From assembly GCA_963843085.1 (NCBI GenBank), contig CAWJJG010000011.1, positions 496,001 through 560,000 on the forward strand: a stretch of DNA of 64,000 bases, in the 5' to 3' direction. Below, piece after piece: positions 7,759 through 15,469 of the stretch (positions are counted from its first letter, which is position 1; every line of letters starts with the position of its first letter). The notes under the pieces are model-generated. The model did not search any database, had not been told where the DNA came from, and saw nothing but the letters and a program-made list of their open reading frames with translations. A program made the position numbers and the translations under genes. This DNA comes from DASUPK01 sp963843085. Its GTDB lineage: Bacteria; Actinomycetota; Thermoleophilia; Solirubrobacterales; 70-9.

Positions 7759-8483
7759 CCGATAGCCAGCTGATCGCGATCCCACTGACGGCCTTCGCGG
7801 TGCTCACCACGATGGCGGGTGGGGTCCTCGCGCTGCGCATGGCCCATTCGCTCCCCACGGTGATCGCGCTCAGCGGCGGGATCGTGGTCGCCGTTGCGCT
7901 CTTCGACGTCCTGCCGGAGGCGATCAATCTCCTCCCGAATGATTCGACTGCCATCGGGGCGCTGATGGGCGCAGGCTTCCTGACCTTCTTCATGTTCGAG
8001 CGAGTGCTGGTCCTTCATCACCGGGATGAGCCAGCCGACGCCCGGGCGCATGGCCAGGTGGGCACGTTCGGTGCCTTTGGCCTCTCGGCGCACAGCTTCA
8101 TCGACGGCCTTGCGGTCGGCCTCGCGTTTGGAGCAAACACCTCCACCGGCGTGCTCGTCCTGGTCGCCGTCCTGGCACATGACTTCGCCGACGGCCTCAA
8201 CACCGTGAGCTTCGTTCTCAATCAATCTCAGGACCGCAGGCAGGCGATCCGCTGGCTCGTCGCCGACGCGGTCGCACCCCTGGTCGGCGTGACGGTCGGA
8301 GCACTCCTTAATGTTCCCGATGCCACGCTCGGATATCTGCTCGCCTTCTACGCGGGCTTCTTCCTCTTCATGGGAGCGACCGACCTGCTTCCCGAGGCTC
8401 ACGAGCACGCCTCCTGGGACCGCGTCGGGCTGACGCTGCTCGGGTTCGCGGTGATCTTCGGGATCTCGCTGATCGGCGGCTGA
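7749..8483 (+). CDS. ZIP-family divalent metal transporter
   Basis: About 244 residues with eight predicted membrane helices. The two metal-site helices are clear: HSFIDGLAVGLAF (TM4) and HDFADGLNTVSF (TM5), the H-x3-D-G and binuclear-site patterns of ZIP proteins of the GufA/ZupT type. It imports zinc, iron or other divalent cations into the cytosol. The start chosen is TTG 7749, with a GGAGAG ribosome site (7735-7740) at good spacing; GTG 7740 is the alternative. Longer frames overlap the regulator and lack support. Coupling to a Fur-family regulator argues for metal-repressed uptake. Confidence 0.9.
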   Translation: MPLADSQLIAIPLTAFAVLTTMAGGVLALRMAHSLPTVIALSGGIVVAVALFDVLPEAINLLPNDSTAIGALMGAGFLTFFMFERVLVLHHRDEPADARAHGQVGTFGAFGLSAHSFIDGLAVGLAFGANTSTGVLVLVAVLAHDFADGLNTVSFVLNQSQDRRQAIRWLVADAVAPLVGVTVGALLNVPDATLGYLLAFYAGFFLFMGATDLLPEAHEHASWDRVGLTLLGFAVIFGISLIGG

Positions 8484-8605
8484 AGCCCCGCGGCCGCGCG
8501 CGCAGATGGCTTCGCGTTCGGGTTTCCCCGTTATCCGGGGGACGAAAAGTACGGATGCGCAGGGACTTTCGGGGGCGTAGGTTCACCACCGTTCCAAGTC
8601 GAGGG

Positions 8606-9553
8606 GTGAGTCCGGTGGAGCAGCAGCTGGTTTTCAGGGGAGTCGGGAAGAACCCTCCCGAGCGGGTACTCGGGCCCTCCGCGCGCCCACCGGGCATTCC
8701 GGTGCCGGCCGGGCCACATGACTGGGGCCTCTTCGGGCCCGACTCGATCAGCTGGCGCGTCCACTCGAGCCCCGTCCTCCTGGTCGGCGGCCTGCGTGCG
8801 CTGATCATCCAGTCGCTCAACCCGCTGGCGATGGCCGGCATCGATCAGCACAGCGACTATCTCGCCCGGCCCCTGTCTAGGCTTCGCCGCACCGCCGAGT
8901 ACGTGGCGACCATCGTCTACGGCGACACCCCCACCGCGGAGCGAGCGGGGGCGATGGTGAGAAGGATCCACTCGCGGGTCAAGGGCATGGACCCGGTCAC
9001 CGGCTCCTCCTACAGCGCCGACGACACGGAGACGAAGCTCTGGGTCCACTGCGTGGAGGTGCACTCGTTCTTAGCCGCCTACCGCACCTACGGGGGCAGG
9101 CTGAGCGACGAAGAGCAGGACGACTATCTCGCCGAGCAGGTACGCGCAGCCGAGCTGATGGCGCTCCCGGCGGACCTGGTTCCGGCCTCGCGAGCCGCCT
9201 ACAGGGACTTCTTCGACTTCATGCGCCCGCGGCTCTGCGTCAGCGAGGCGTCACAGGATGCGATCCATCTGGTCGTCGACCCTCCCATGACGCGGGAGCT
9301 CCTCCCCCACCAGGCCTCCCTGCGAACGATGGCCTCGGCGGCCGTCGCGATCACCCCCCGTCACCTCCGCCGGATGGCGGGAATCGAGCGCTCGTGGGTC
9401 GCCTACGCAGGCGCCGCCTCCGCCACCCGCGTCTCGGGCGTGGTCATGCGCGCCCGCATCTTCGACCGCATGGGCGCGAGCCTCGTCGGCGGCCGCACAG
9501 TCAGCCTGCCGCGGGCCGCCAAGGCCGCCGCGAAGGCCCATTTGCCCACCTGA
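8606..9553 (+). CDS. DUF2236 / MpaB-like oxygenase family protein
   Basis: About 315 residues. The family signature is clear: HDWGLFGPDSISWRVHSSP, the DQHSDY block, FGDTP-like YGDTPTAERAG, and the WVHCVEVHSF helix that supplies haem-ligand and substrate-pocket residues in this family. Members include latex-clearing protein (Lcp) and MpaB, haem-b oxygenases cleaving hydrophobic isoprenoid chains; others are uncharacterised. GTG 8606 is chosen because a TAGGTT -10-like box lies at 8578-8583; an in-frame ATG at 8555 upstream is the alternative. A short CCCGA/TCGGG hairpin (9556-9568) follows the stop. Substrate unknown. Confidence 0.82.
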   Translation: MSPVEQQLVFRGVGKNPPERVLGPSARPPGIPVPAGPHDWGLFGPDSISWRVHSSPVLLVGGLRALIIQSLNPLAMAGIDQHSDYLARPLSRLRRTAEYVATIVYGDTPTAERAGAMVRRIHSRVKGMDPVTGSSYSADDTETKLWVHCVEVHSFLAAYRTYGGRLSDEEQDDYLAEQVRAAELMALPADLVPASRAAYRDFFDFMRPRLCVSEASQDAIHLVVDPPMTRELLPHQASLRTMASAAVAITPRHLRRMAGIERSWVAYAGAASATRVSGVVMRARIFDRMGASLVGGRTVSLPRAAKAAAKAHLPT

Positions 9554-9654
9554 GACCCGATTTTCGGGGTACGCACGCAGGCGCGTCCGACGGCACGGCC
9601 ATGCTTTGCCTCGCCTGTCGCCGCATAACACGACGAAGAGAGAGGAATCCCGAG

Positions 9655-9858
9655 ATGGCTATCGAGTTCTATGACGTCAAGAAGCGAGAGAAGGTCCAGA
9701 TCCCGGAGTCCGATGTGAAGAAGACGACGTATGAGCGTCAGGGCAAGGACGGCAAGACCCAGGTGCGCTACGCGTTCAGAGCGGTCAACGAAGGGACCAA
9801 GCTGACCAAGTTCGCCAGCAAGGACGACTGGGACGCGCTCGACGCTCCCGTCGAGTAG
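9655..9858 (+). CDS. Small conserved basic/acidic protein (67 aa)
   Basis: 67 residues beginning MAIEFYDVKKREKVQIP, highly charged, with no Cys, signal peptide or membrane segment. A strong purine-rich ribosome site (AGAGAGGAA, about 9640-9648) precedes the ATG at good spacing, which supports a real gene. The frame is open further upstream but that part reads as shadow of the DUF2236 gene. I do not recognise a named family; similar small soluble proteins occur in various bacteria and archaea. It converges on a tiny membrane-protein gene 3 bases away. Confidence 0.75.
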   Translation: MAIEFYDVKKREKVQIPESDVKKTTYERQGKDGKTQVRYAFRAVNEGTKLTKFASKDDWDALDAPVE

Positions 9859-9861
9859 CGC

Positions 9862-10017
9862 TCAGGGTCTGGATTCCTCCGCGCGCTCGCGATCGCGGTC
9901 CTCACGGCGCTGCTGCCGGAAGGCATGCAGCGAGGCCGCCAGGACCACGAAGACCGGGATCACGTAGGGAATCCATAGGTACCAGTGGCCGAGGTGGGCG
10001 ACCGGGATGGCGCTCAT
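9862..10017 (-). CDS. Small single-span membrane protein (51 aa)
   Basis: 51 residues from ATG 10017: a short hydrophilic N-terminus (MSAIPVAHLGHWYLW), one membrane helix (about 16-34) and a highly charged Arg/Glu/Asp tail. An upstream in-frame ATG (10080) would add 21 unlikely residues. It lies downstream of the large membrane-protein gene on the same strand, separated by repeat copy C, so it may be a separate unit. Function unknown; its compactness and codon pattern suggest it is real, but the call is tentative. Confidence 0.55.
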   Translation of the reverse strand: MSAIPVAHLGHWYLWIPYVIPVFVVLAASLHAFRQQRREDRDRERAEESRP

Positions 10018-10097
10018 CGCACTGGAGTGTGGCAGCCCGTCGCCGGCAGGCTCCGGGCAATGCCACTTGCATTCCTGCACGTGGCGATGGTGGTAAT

Positions 10098-10225
10098 CGG
10101 CTTCGCCATCAGGTCGTGGCCACGAGCGGCCGCCCCACCCAGCACGAAACGGGTCGCGCTGTCGCGCGCCCTCGCATCATGGGCTTCGCCCTTCGCTCTA
10201 AAGTGGAGCGGCCTGGTGGCCACTA
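10098..10225. repeat. Structured intergenic repeat, copy C (long-loop form)
   Basis: About 128 bp. The left end matches copies A and D (CGGCTTCGCCATCAGGTC). The outer stem is GTGGCCAC / GTGGCCAC (10117-10124 with 10215-10222) and the inner stem GCGGCC / GGCCGC type. The loop differs from A and D: it contains a bulged hairpin (10151-10171) before the shared GGGCTTCGCCCTTCGCTC block. The right end includes the minus-strand stop codon of the next gene (10223-10225). Confidence 0.75.
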
Positions 10226-11671
10226 AGCGTTGGCCTGAGAGAGAAGGAACAGGCCGAAACAGGTGAAGCCGACCATCACCGCAAGCATGAAGTACTGCGA
10301 GCGGGATGCGTCACGCACGCTGTCGTAGGTCTTGAGCGCCCGGTCGTGGGCCAGGGTCAGAGCCACGACGTGTCCTACGACCAGGGCGGCCACCTGGACG
10401 TACCAGACCGTGTTCGACCCGACGATCCCGTAGTTGATCCCGCCACCCGCGGTCCCGAACAGGTCGGAGCCGTGGCCGAGGGGATCGGAGAGGATGTAGG
10501 TGAACTGGGCCTGCTCCTGGTAGAGGAAGGCACTGAAATAGTGGGCCACCAGGTAGGCCAGCGCGATCGGGATCAGGGTGTGGGCGAACGAGCGCCTGAG
10601 TTGCTTGACCGGCGGCGAGTTGCGCACGGTGTGCATGCCGGTGACGCCAAGCCAGTAGAGGCCGGAGACGGCGGCCAGCGTGACCAGCAGCCAGATGCTG
10701 TTGGCGATCCGGAACGAGTTGGGAAGGCTGAAACCGATGTCGCTGCAGCGGTCGAAGGTCCAGGTGATGGCGCCCGACAGGACTCCCTCCTGGGCGCCGT
10801 CGAAGCTGGTCACGGCGATCGAGGTGAGCACGAGCGCTGCGGCGCCCGGCACCGCCGCCCATTGAGGCGCGCCCGTCAGGAACTTGCGGAGGCCGACCTT
10901 GTCGTCGCGGGCTTCGAAGGGCCCGAGCCTGGCGAACATGCCGAAGTAGCCGCTGAATGCCTCCCCGCGCTCGATCCACTCCTCCACCCCGAAGAGGGCC
11001 ATGCAGGCGAAGGTGATGACGCTGTAGATCAGCGTGCCGATCGCCACGTCATGGGGGCTCGGTGACGCACCGCCCCCGGCGATCAGCTCGAGCCAGACGA
11101 AGAGCATGACGCCGAGCACCGCCGGCCAGCGGCCGAGCCTCTCGGGATAGGTGAACGGCGTGGGAGCCGATTGCCCGGCAACGAGGCGAAAGCCGCCGGA
11201 TACCGTCCGCCCGATCGCTCGCCACGGGTTGAACGCGCGGAAGACGTCACCGAAGAGCACGCTGAGGAGAACGAGGCCCAGCCAGAACGTGTAGAAGACG
11301 AAGACGATCGAGAAGTTCTGGGTCGGGTCCTCGATGCCCCTCAATCCGGCGTAGAGAACGACCACGAACAGCCCCACTCCGATCAGCCCGCAGAGCACCT
11401 GCGTCCCGGCGTTCAGCAGGGCACGCGAGAACCAGCGAGGCAGCGGCCTCCAGCTCTCCTCCTGGAGCCGAGCCGTCGTCCAGGCGACGGAGAGCAGCGC
11501 GAAGGAGATGATCAGGACCAGCGAAGCCCCCCAGGCGAAGAGCCAGGCGGGGACCGGAAGGTCCTTGCGGCCCACCAGCGCGTGGGCCGACGCCACCTCG
11601 GGGAAGAGGAGGACGGCGATCGGCGTCCCCACCGCGACGCCGATCGCGACCTTTCGTCCTGCCGCCCTCAT
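10223..11671 (-). CDS. Polytopic membrane protein (possible FedB/fenitrothion-hydrolase-like family)
   Basis: 482 residues with about 11-12 membrane helices. The N-terminus has a signal-like helix ending in VASAHALVGRKDLPVPAWLFAWGAS, then paired helices and long loops; a NPWRAIGR loop follows the fourth helix. I associate this SAHALVGR-type N-terminus with actinobacterial membrane proteins sometimes annotated as fenitrothion hydrolase, but that name rests on weak homology and no catalytic motif is evident. ATG 11671 overlaps the stop of the cupredoxin-like gene by 4 bases (ATGA), so the two are coupled and likely act together, perhaps in copper handling. The gene ends at the stop codon that forms the edge of repeat C. 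Confidence 0.75.
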   Translation of the reverse strand: MRAAGRKVAIGVAVGTPIAVLLFPEVASAHALVGRKDLPVPAWLFAWGASLVLIISFALLSVAWTTARLQEESWRPLPRWFSRALLNAGTQVLCGLIGVGLFVVVLYAGLRGIEDPTQNFSIVFVFYTFWLGLVLLSVLFGDVFRAFNPWRAIGRTVSGGFRLVAGQSAPTPFTYPERLGRWPAVLGVMLFVWLELIAGGGASPSPHDVAIGTLIYSVITFACMALFGVEEWIERGEAFSGYFGMFARLGPFEARDDKVGLRKFLTGAPQWAAVPGAAALVLTSIAVTSFDGAQEGVLSGAITWTFDRCSDIGFSLPNSFRIANSIWLLVTLAAVSGLYWLGVTGMHTVRNSPPVKQLRRSFAHTLIPIALAYLVAHYFSAFLYQEQAQFTYILSDPLGHGSDLFGTAGGGINYGIVGSNTVWYVQVAALVVGHVVALTLAHDRALKTYDSVRDASRSQYFMLAVMVGFTCFGLFLLSQANA

Positions 11672-12057
11672 GGATTCACGTGGAGCTCGCCGATCTGCGC
11701 GTCTCCGGACTCGTGCAGCTTGTGGACCTCGATCTCGAAGACGCCGTCCAGCTTCGCCGGGAACGAGAAGCTCACCGGGCTCTGCTTCGCCGGCTTCTCG
11801 ATCTCGTAACCATGCACGTGAACCGCGTCCTCGGGCTTCGCCAGGTTCACGCGAAGCTCGACCTGGTCGCCCTTGTTGTAGGTGAGCGTCTTCACCCCGC
11901 CGACGGGATTGCCGCCGGCGTCGACATTGAGCGTCTGGACGCCCTTGGCGGTGTCGCTGCTGCTGCCGCTGTTGTTGCTTTTCAGCACGACGAAGACGAC
12001 CACAGCCGCGACGACGACCGCCGCGATCAGGCCGAGCCGTGCAGCTCGCGATTGCAT
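11668..12057 (-). CDS. Membrane-anchored cupredoxin-like protein
   Basis: 129 residues: one N-terminal membrane helix (about 8-25), a Ser/Asn linker, then a small beta-sandwich domain (about 42-129) with VHVHGYEIEKP and a late EVHKLHESGDAQIGELHV segment. The fold resembles EfeO/cupredoxin-like domains on the outer face of the membrane. The usual Cys ligand of blue copper sites is absent, but several His residues (in VHVHG and HKLHE) could bind metal. It is translationally coupled to the polytopic membrane protein downstream. The role is inferred as metal binding or delivery; the metal is unknown. Confidence 0.75.
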   Translation of the reverse strand: MQSRAARLGLIAAVVVAAVVVFVVLKSNNSGSSSDTAKGVQTLNVDAGGNPVGGVKTLTYNKGDQVELRVNLAKPEDAVHVHGYEIEKPAKQSPVSFSFPAKLDGVFEIEVHKLHESGDAQIGELHVNP

Positions 12058-12136
12058 TCGGAAGTACCTCCTTGGATGGGCGCACGGTGCCCTGGCTGCC
12101 TAAACCGGGGCGAAACGGGCGCGGATTGGCACCTGC

Positions 12137-12715
12137 TCAGGCAGGCGCCGGCGGAGGCGGCCGTCGTGCCAGGCCGAAGGCCAGGGGCGCAAGAGCCAGG
12201 CTGAGACCACGTGCCGGGAGGGCGCGACCGCGGACAGCGGGAGCGCGGGAGCGCCGCGGCCGCTCGGCGTGGAAAACCGCAATCGCGCGCTCGACTCCCT
12301 CGAGCGCTTGGACCAGCAGAGCGGACAGCGAGCCGATCAGGAGGGCGAGCGGCAGCGCGATCCAGCCGCCGCCGCCCAGCACGGCGGCCGGTCCGGCCGG
12401 ATGACCCGCGGCGAGCAGGCCCTCGACCAGCTCCTGCGCGACGAAGATGGCGAGCAGCGCGCCGGCGAAGACCACGACGCGGCGTGCCAGCGGCACCCGA
12501 TCGGGGGCCGCTCCCTCGGTTCCGCGGATCAGGGTGGCCAGGAGCGCGGCGAGGACCAGGACCGCGATCGCCGGTAGCAGATCCGACATGTAGCGGTGCC
12601 CCTCGGTCGCCCGACTGGCGGCAATCAGATAGCGAAGCTGATGGAGCCCGAAGGCGCCGACGGCCAGGATGCTCGCCAGCCGGACCCTATGAGCGGTGCG
12701 CATCGCCGATCTCAT
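12137..12715 (-). CDS. Hypothetical membrane protein (192 aa)
   Basis: About 192 residues with four to five hydrophobic helices and a Pro/Ala/Arg-rich C-terminus (RRPPPPAPA). No family recognised. The predicted -10 box TAGCCT (12730-12725) lies 9 bases before ATG 12715 and overlaps the stop codon of the upstream small gene, so a near-leaderless transcript is likely. It sits between a single-span protein and the cupredoxin/membrane-protein pair on the same strand; a shared role at the membrane is possible but unproven. Confidence 0.7.
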   Translation of the reverse strand: MRSAMRTAHRVRLASILAVGAFGLHQLRYLIAASRATEGHRYMSDLLPAIAVLVLAALLATLIRGTEGAAPDRVPLARRVVVFAGALLAIFVAQELVEGLLAAGHPAGPAAVLGGGGWIALPLALLIGSLSALLVQALEGVERAIAVFHAERPRRSRAPAVRGRALPARGLSLALAPLAFGLARRPPPPAPA

Positions 12716-12727
12716 CGCACCCAGAGG

Positions 12728-12937
12728 CTATTGGGCCGGCTTGGGCCTTGCGACCTTGGCCGGTGGCGTGGCGGGCTGAGACTGGGTCTGGGTGGTCGCC
12801 CCGCCCGAGATCGAGGGCTCATCGATCGTGTTCCGCGAGCCCAGGAACAGGAAGAGGACGACCACCGCGAGCCCGAGCAGGATCCCGAGCGCGATCCCCA
12901 GCACGCGGTCGCTGATCCACCGCCGACGTCCGCGCAT
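12728..12937 (-). CDS. Small single-span membrane protein with Pro/Thr/Gln tail
   Basis: 69 residues: a basic N-terminus (MRGRRRWISDR), one membrane helix (about 13-32, ALGILLGLAVVVLFLFL) and an exported low-complexity tail rich in Thr, Gln and Pro ending AKVARPKPAQ. No family recognised. It begins 11 bases after the stop of the diiron-protein gene and is probably in the same operon. Small exported tails of this sort recur in this window (for example 46448-46645 and 49632-49907). Confidence 0.65.
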   Translation of the reverse strand: MRGRRRWISDRVLGIALGILLGLAVVVLFLFLGSRNTIDEPSISGGATTQTQSQPATPPAKVARPKPAQ

Positions 12938-12948
12938 CGCTCTCGGAG

Positions 12949-13590
12949 TCAGCTGACGCCGTCGAGCAATCGCCAGTTCGCCTGAAAGGCCGACTCGGCC
13001 GCCTCGACGAGCGCATCCTCGTCCTCGGAAGTCATCTGCTCCTCGATCAGCCGGCGGGACTCCGCTGCATGCGCGTGGTCGGCCTCCTCATGGATCCGGA
13101 AGTACTCGCTCGCGGAACCGCCGTCGATGCCGTAGAAGCGAGCGAGTCCCTCTCGCTTGACGCGCGCGATCTCCGGCTGGCCGCTCTCGATCGCGTACAT
13201 CCGAGCGAGCTGGGTGAGGTATCCGTCGGCCGAGGTCCAGGTGGTCACGCACTGCGCGGTCTCGGCGGTCGGCTCGGCGCCGATCTCTCCTCCGGCGGCC
13301 TCGACGAAGTCATCCCAGAGCCCGACATGGGCCTCCTCCTCGGTGGCGTGAGCCTCGATTTCGGCACGGTGTCCGTCGGGGGCAGTCTCGGCGGCCTGGC
13401 TGCAGAGGCGGGCCAGTGCTTCGGTCGCGTGGCGGTACTGACCGGCATAGCGAGCCAGCTCCTCGCGGCTCAGCTCTCCGGCCGACCAGCGGAGGTAGAA
13501 GGGGTGCTCGAGCACGTTGTTGCGGGCCCGACTCTCCTCGATCCGCTCCCAGACAGCTTTGCTCACACCAACCACTCCTTCGCTCTTCAT
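12949..13590 (-). CDS. Haem-oxygenase-fold diiron protein (CADD/PqqC/TenA-like)
   Basis: 213 residues from ATG 13590, all-helical. It has the superfamily segment HPFYLRWSAGELSREELARYA near the N-terminus, His88 in EEEAHVGLWDDF, Glu135 in MYAIESGQ, and His167-x3-Asp171-x2-His174 in YFRIHEEADHAH. That last spacing matches the His-x3-Asp-x2-His triad of CADD and other haem-oxygenase-like diiron oxidases (HDOs), so it is more likely a diiron oxygenase or oxidase than a thiaminase, which uses an active-site Cys. Known HDOs make p-aminobenzoate, 1-alkenes or N-oxidised products. It is divergent from the Cys-less thioredoxin-like gene with only 57 bases between starts. Confidence 0.75.
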   Translation of the reverse strand: MKSEGVVGVSKAVWERIEESRARNNVLEHPFYLRWSAGELSREELARYAGQYRHATEALARLCSQAAETAPDGHRAEIEAHATEEEAHVGLWDDFVEAAGGEIGAEPTAETAQCVTTWTSADGYLTQLARMYAIESGQPEIARVKREGLARFYGIDGGSASEYFRIHEEADHAHAAESRRLIEEQMTSEDEDALVEAAESAFQANWRLLDGVS

Positions 13591-13647
13591 CGGGGACGCC
13601 GGGAGCATACCCTCCACCGCCTGCGTCCCCCCCGGCCCGACATCGCC

Positions 13648-14442
13648 GTGCCCCCCATCCCGACCGGCCTCGACTGGGTCGGCGGATCGATCGAGTCGAT
13701 CGACCGGCTGACCGCAGCGCAGCCGGTCCTGGTCCACTTCTTCGACTTCGCACAGCTCAACTCGATCCGGACCCTTCCGTACCTGCGGGCCTGGCACGAG
13801 CGCTACCGCGACGAGGGGCTGGCGCTGATCGGAGTCCACTCGCCGCGCTTCCCGTTCACGCAGGATCTGGACGCCGTCGCGGGCGCCACCGAGCGCCTCG
13901 GGATCGACTGGCCGGTCGCCGTGGACCGCGAGTTCGCGCTCTGGAAGCTGTACGAGCCCCACGGCTGGCCGGCGCTCTTCCTCTGGGGGCAGGGCGGCGC
14001 CCTGCGCTGGTACCACCTGGGCGAGGGCGACTACGCGGCGACCGAGGAGGAGATCCGGGACGCGCTACCGGAGAGAAATGGCGGGGGCGAATGGCCACCC
14101 CTGCTGGAGCCGGTCCGTCGCTCTGACGTCCAGGACGTGAAGGTAATCGCGCCGACCCCGGAGGTGTTTCCCGGCGGCTCGACCGAGGAGCCCTGGTCGA
14201 GCACGGAGGGCGATCCGGCGCTGGCCCTCGAGTACGAAGCGGGTGGCGCTTACGCCGCGACCGACGGGGAGGGCCGCATCTCGATCCGGGTCGACGGCGA
14301 GGAGTGGAAACCGATCGACGTCACTCATTCGGGACTGCAGGAGCTGACCGCTCACGACGGCGCCCAGCGGCACGCCCTCGAGCTGCAACCCGACCCAGGA
14401 CTACTGATCTACTCGGTTCAGTTCGCGGCGGGGGTGCCCTGA
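13648..14442 (+). CDS. Thioredoxin-fold protein (DipZ/TlpA-like) lacking both active-site cysteines
   Basis: 264 residues from GTG 13648. The region around 27-60 aligns well with DipZ/TlpA-type redoxins (VLVHFF...RTLPYLRAWHERYRDEGLALIGVHSPRF), but the usual C-x-x-C is Gln36-Leu-Asn-Ser39. A cis-Pro region (HGWPALFLW) and a C-terminal beta domain follow. Without cysteines it cannot be a thiol-disulfide oxidoreductase and may bind a partner or ligand instead. No signal peptide is seen, so it is probably cytosolic. The start is uncertain because the frame is open upstream across the divergent gene. Its 3' end overlaps ispH by 25 bases on the other strand. Confidence 0.75.
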   Translation: MPPIPTGLDWVGGSIESIDRLTAAQPVLVHFFDFAQLNSIRTLPYLRAWHERYRDEGLALIGVHSPRFPFTQDLDAVAGATERLGIDWPVAVDREFALWKLYEPHGWPALFLWGQGGALRWYHLGEGDYAATEEEIRDALPERNGGGEWPPLLEPVRRSDVQDVKVIAPTPEVFPGGSTEEPWSSTEGDPALALEYEAGGAYAATDGEGRISIRVDGEEWKPIDVTHSGLQELTAHDGAQRHALELQPDPGLLIYSVQFAAGVP

Positions 14443-15410
14443 GACGCGAGGAGCTCCTTGCGGATCTCGCCGGGGAGCATGAAGCGGACGTCCTCGTCGA
14501 CGGTCTTCAGCTCGGAGACGTCGTCGGCGCCGCGCTCGCGGAAGAAGCTGACGAGCGCCTCGACCAGCTCCTCGGGCGCGCTTGCGCCGGAGGTGATGCC
14601 GACGGTCTCGACACCCTCGAGCCAGGTCTCGTCGACCTGTTGGTGGTTATCGATCAGGTAGGAGTCGGCGCCGTGCTCGCGGGCCACTTCGACCAGCCGG
14701 TTCGAGTTCGATGAGTTGGTCGAGCCGATCACCAGGACCAGGTCGCACTCCTTGGCCAGAGCCCTGACGGACTGCTGGCGGTTGGTCGTCGCATAACAGA
14801 TGTCGTCGGTCTTCGGCCCGGCCGCGTTCGGGAACTTCTTCTTGAGGGCGGCGATGATCGAGGACGTCTCATCGACCGAGAGCGTGGTCTGCGTGATGTA
14901 GGCGATGCGGTCGGGGTCGTCGACCTCGAGCGTGTCCACGTCCTCCTCGGTCTGGACCAGAACGGTCTGGTCCGGCGCCTCGCCGGTGGTCCCCTCGACC
15001 TCCTCGTGGCCCTCGTGTCCGATCAGGACGATCGTGTAGCCCTCGGCGGCGAACTTGCGTGCCTCGACGTGCACCTTGGTGACCAGCGGGCAGGTTGCGT
15101 CGATGGTCCGAAGCCGGCGCTTCTCGGCGTTCTCGTGGACGCTGGGGGCGACGCCGTGTGCGGAGAAGACGACCATCTCCCCCTCGGGCACCTCGGTCTC
15201 CTGGTCGACGAAGATCGCGCCACGCTTCTCGAGCTCATGCACGACGTGCTTGTTGTGGACGATCTCCTTGCGGACGTAGATCGGCTCGCCGTAGAGATCG
15301 AGCGCGTGCTCGACCGTCTGCACGGCACGGTCGACGCCCGCGCAATAGCCGCGCGGCGCCGCGAGCAGGACCTTGGAGGGTCCCGGGAGGGTGTTTCCGG
15401 AGGTGGACAT
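14418..15410 (-). CDS. ispH: 4-hydroxy-3-methylbut-2-enyl diphosphate reductase IspH
   Basis: 330 residues. IspH catalyses the last step of the MEP isoprenoid pathway, reducing HMBPP to IPP and DMAPP with a [4Fe-4S] centre in the cytosol. The three cluster cysteines are present: Cys23 (APRGYCAGVDRAV), the Cys in IDATCPLV and the Cys in DDICYATTNRQ. The catalytic Glu lies in YITQTTLSVDE-type sequence, with HG motifs (FSAHGVAP, IGHEGHEEV). ATG 15410 fits the family start; the frame upstream is unsupported. A TACCCT box (15429-15424) lies 13 bases upstream. Divergent from the WS/DGAT gene. Confidence 0.96.
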   Translation of the reverse strand: MSTSGNTLPGPSKVLLAAPRGYCAGVDRAVQTVEHALDLYGEPIYVRKEIVHNKHVVHELEKRGAIFVDQETEVPEGEMVVFSAHGVAPSVHENAEKRRLRTIDATCPLVTKVHVEARKFAAEGYTIVLIGHEGHEEVEGTTGEAPDQTVLVQTEEDVDTLEVDDPDRIAYITQTTLSVDETSSIIAALKKKFPNAAGPKTDDICYATTNRQQSVRALAKECDLVLVIGSTNSSNSNRLVEVAREHGADSYLIDNHQQVDETWLEGVETVGITSGASAPEELVEALVSFFRERGADDVSELKTVDEDVRFMLPGEIRKELLASQGTPAAN

Positions 15411-15469
15411 GACGCCCGAGGAAAGGGTAGCGGGGACCACCCCCAGCCCGGTACCCTCTCGCCCTCGGC

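Noticed and set aside
9556..9568. CCCGA-TTT-TCGGG hairpin after the DUF2236 gene as an intrinsic terminator
   Set aside because: Short stem and no downstream T-run. Could help termination but not supported enough to annotate.
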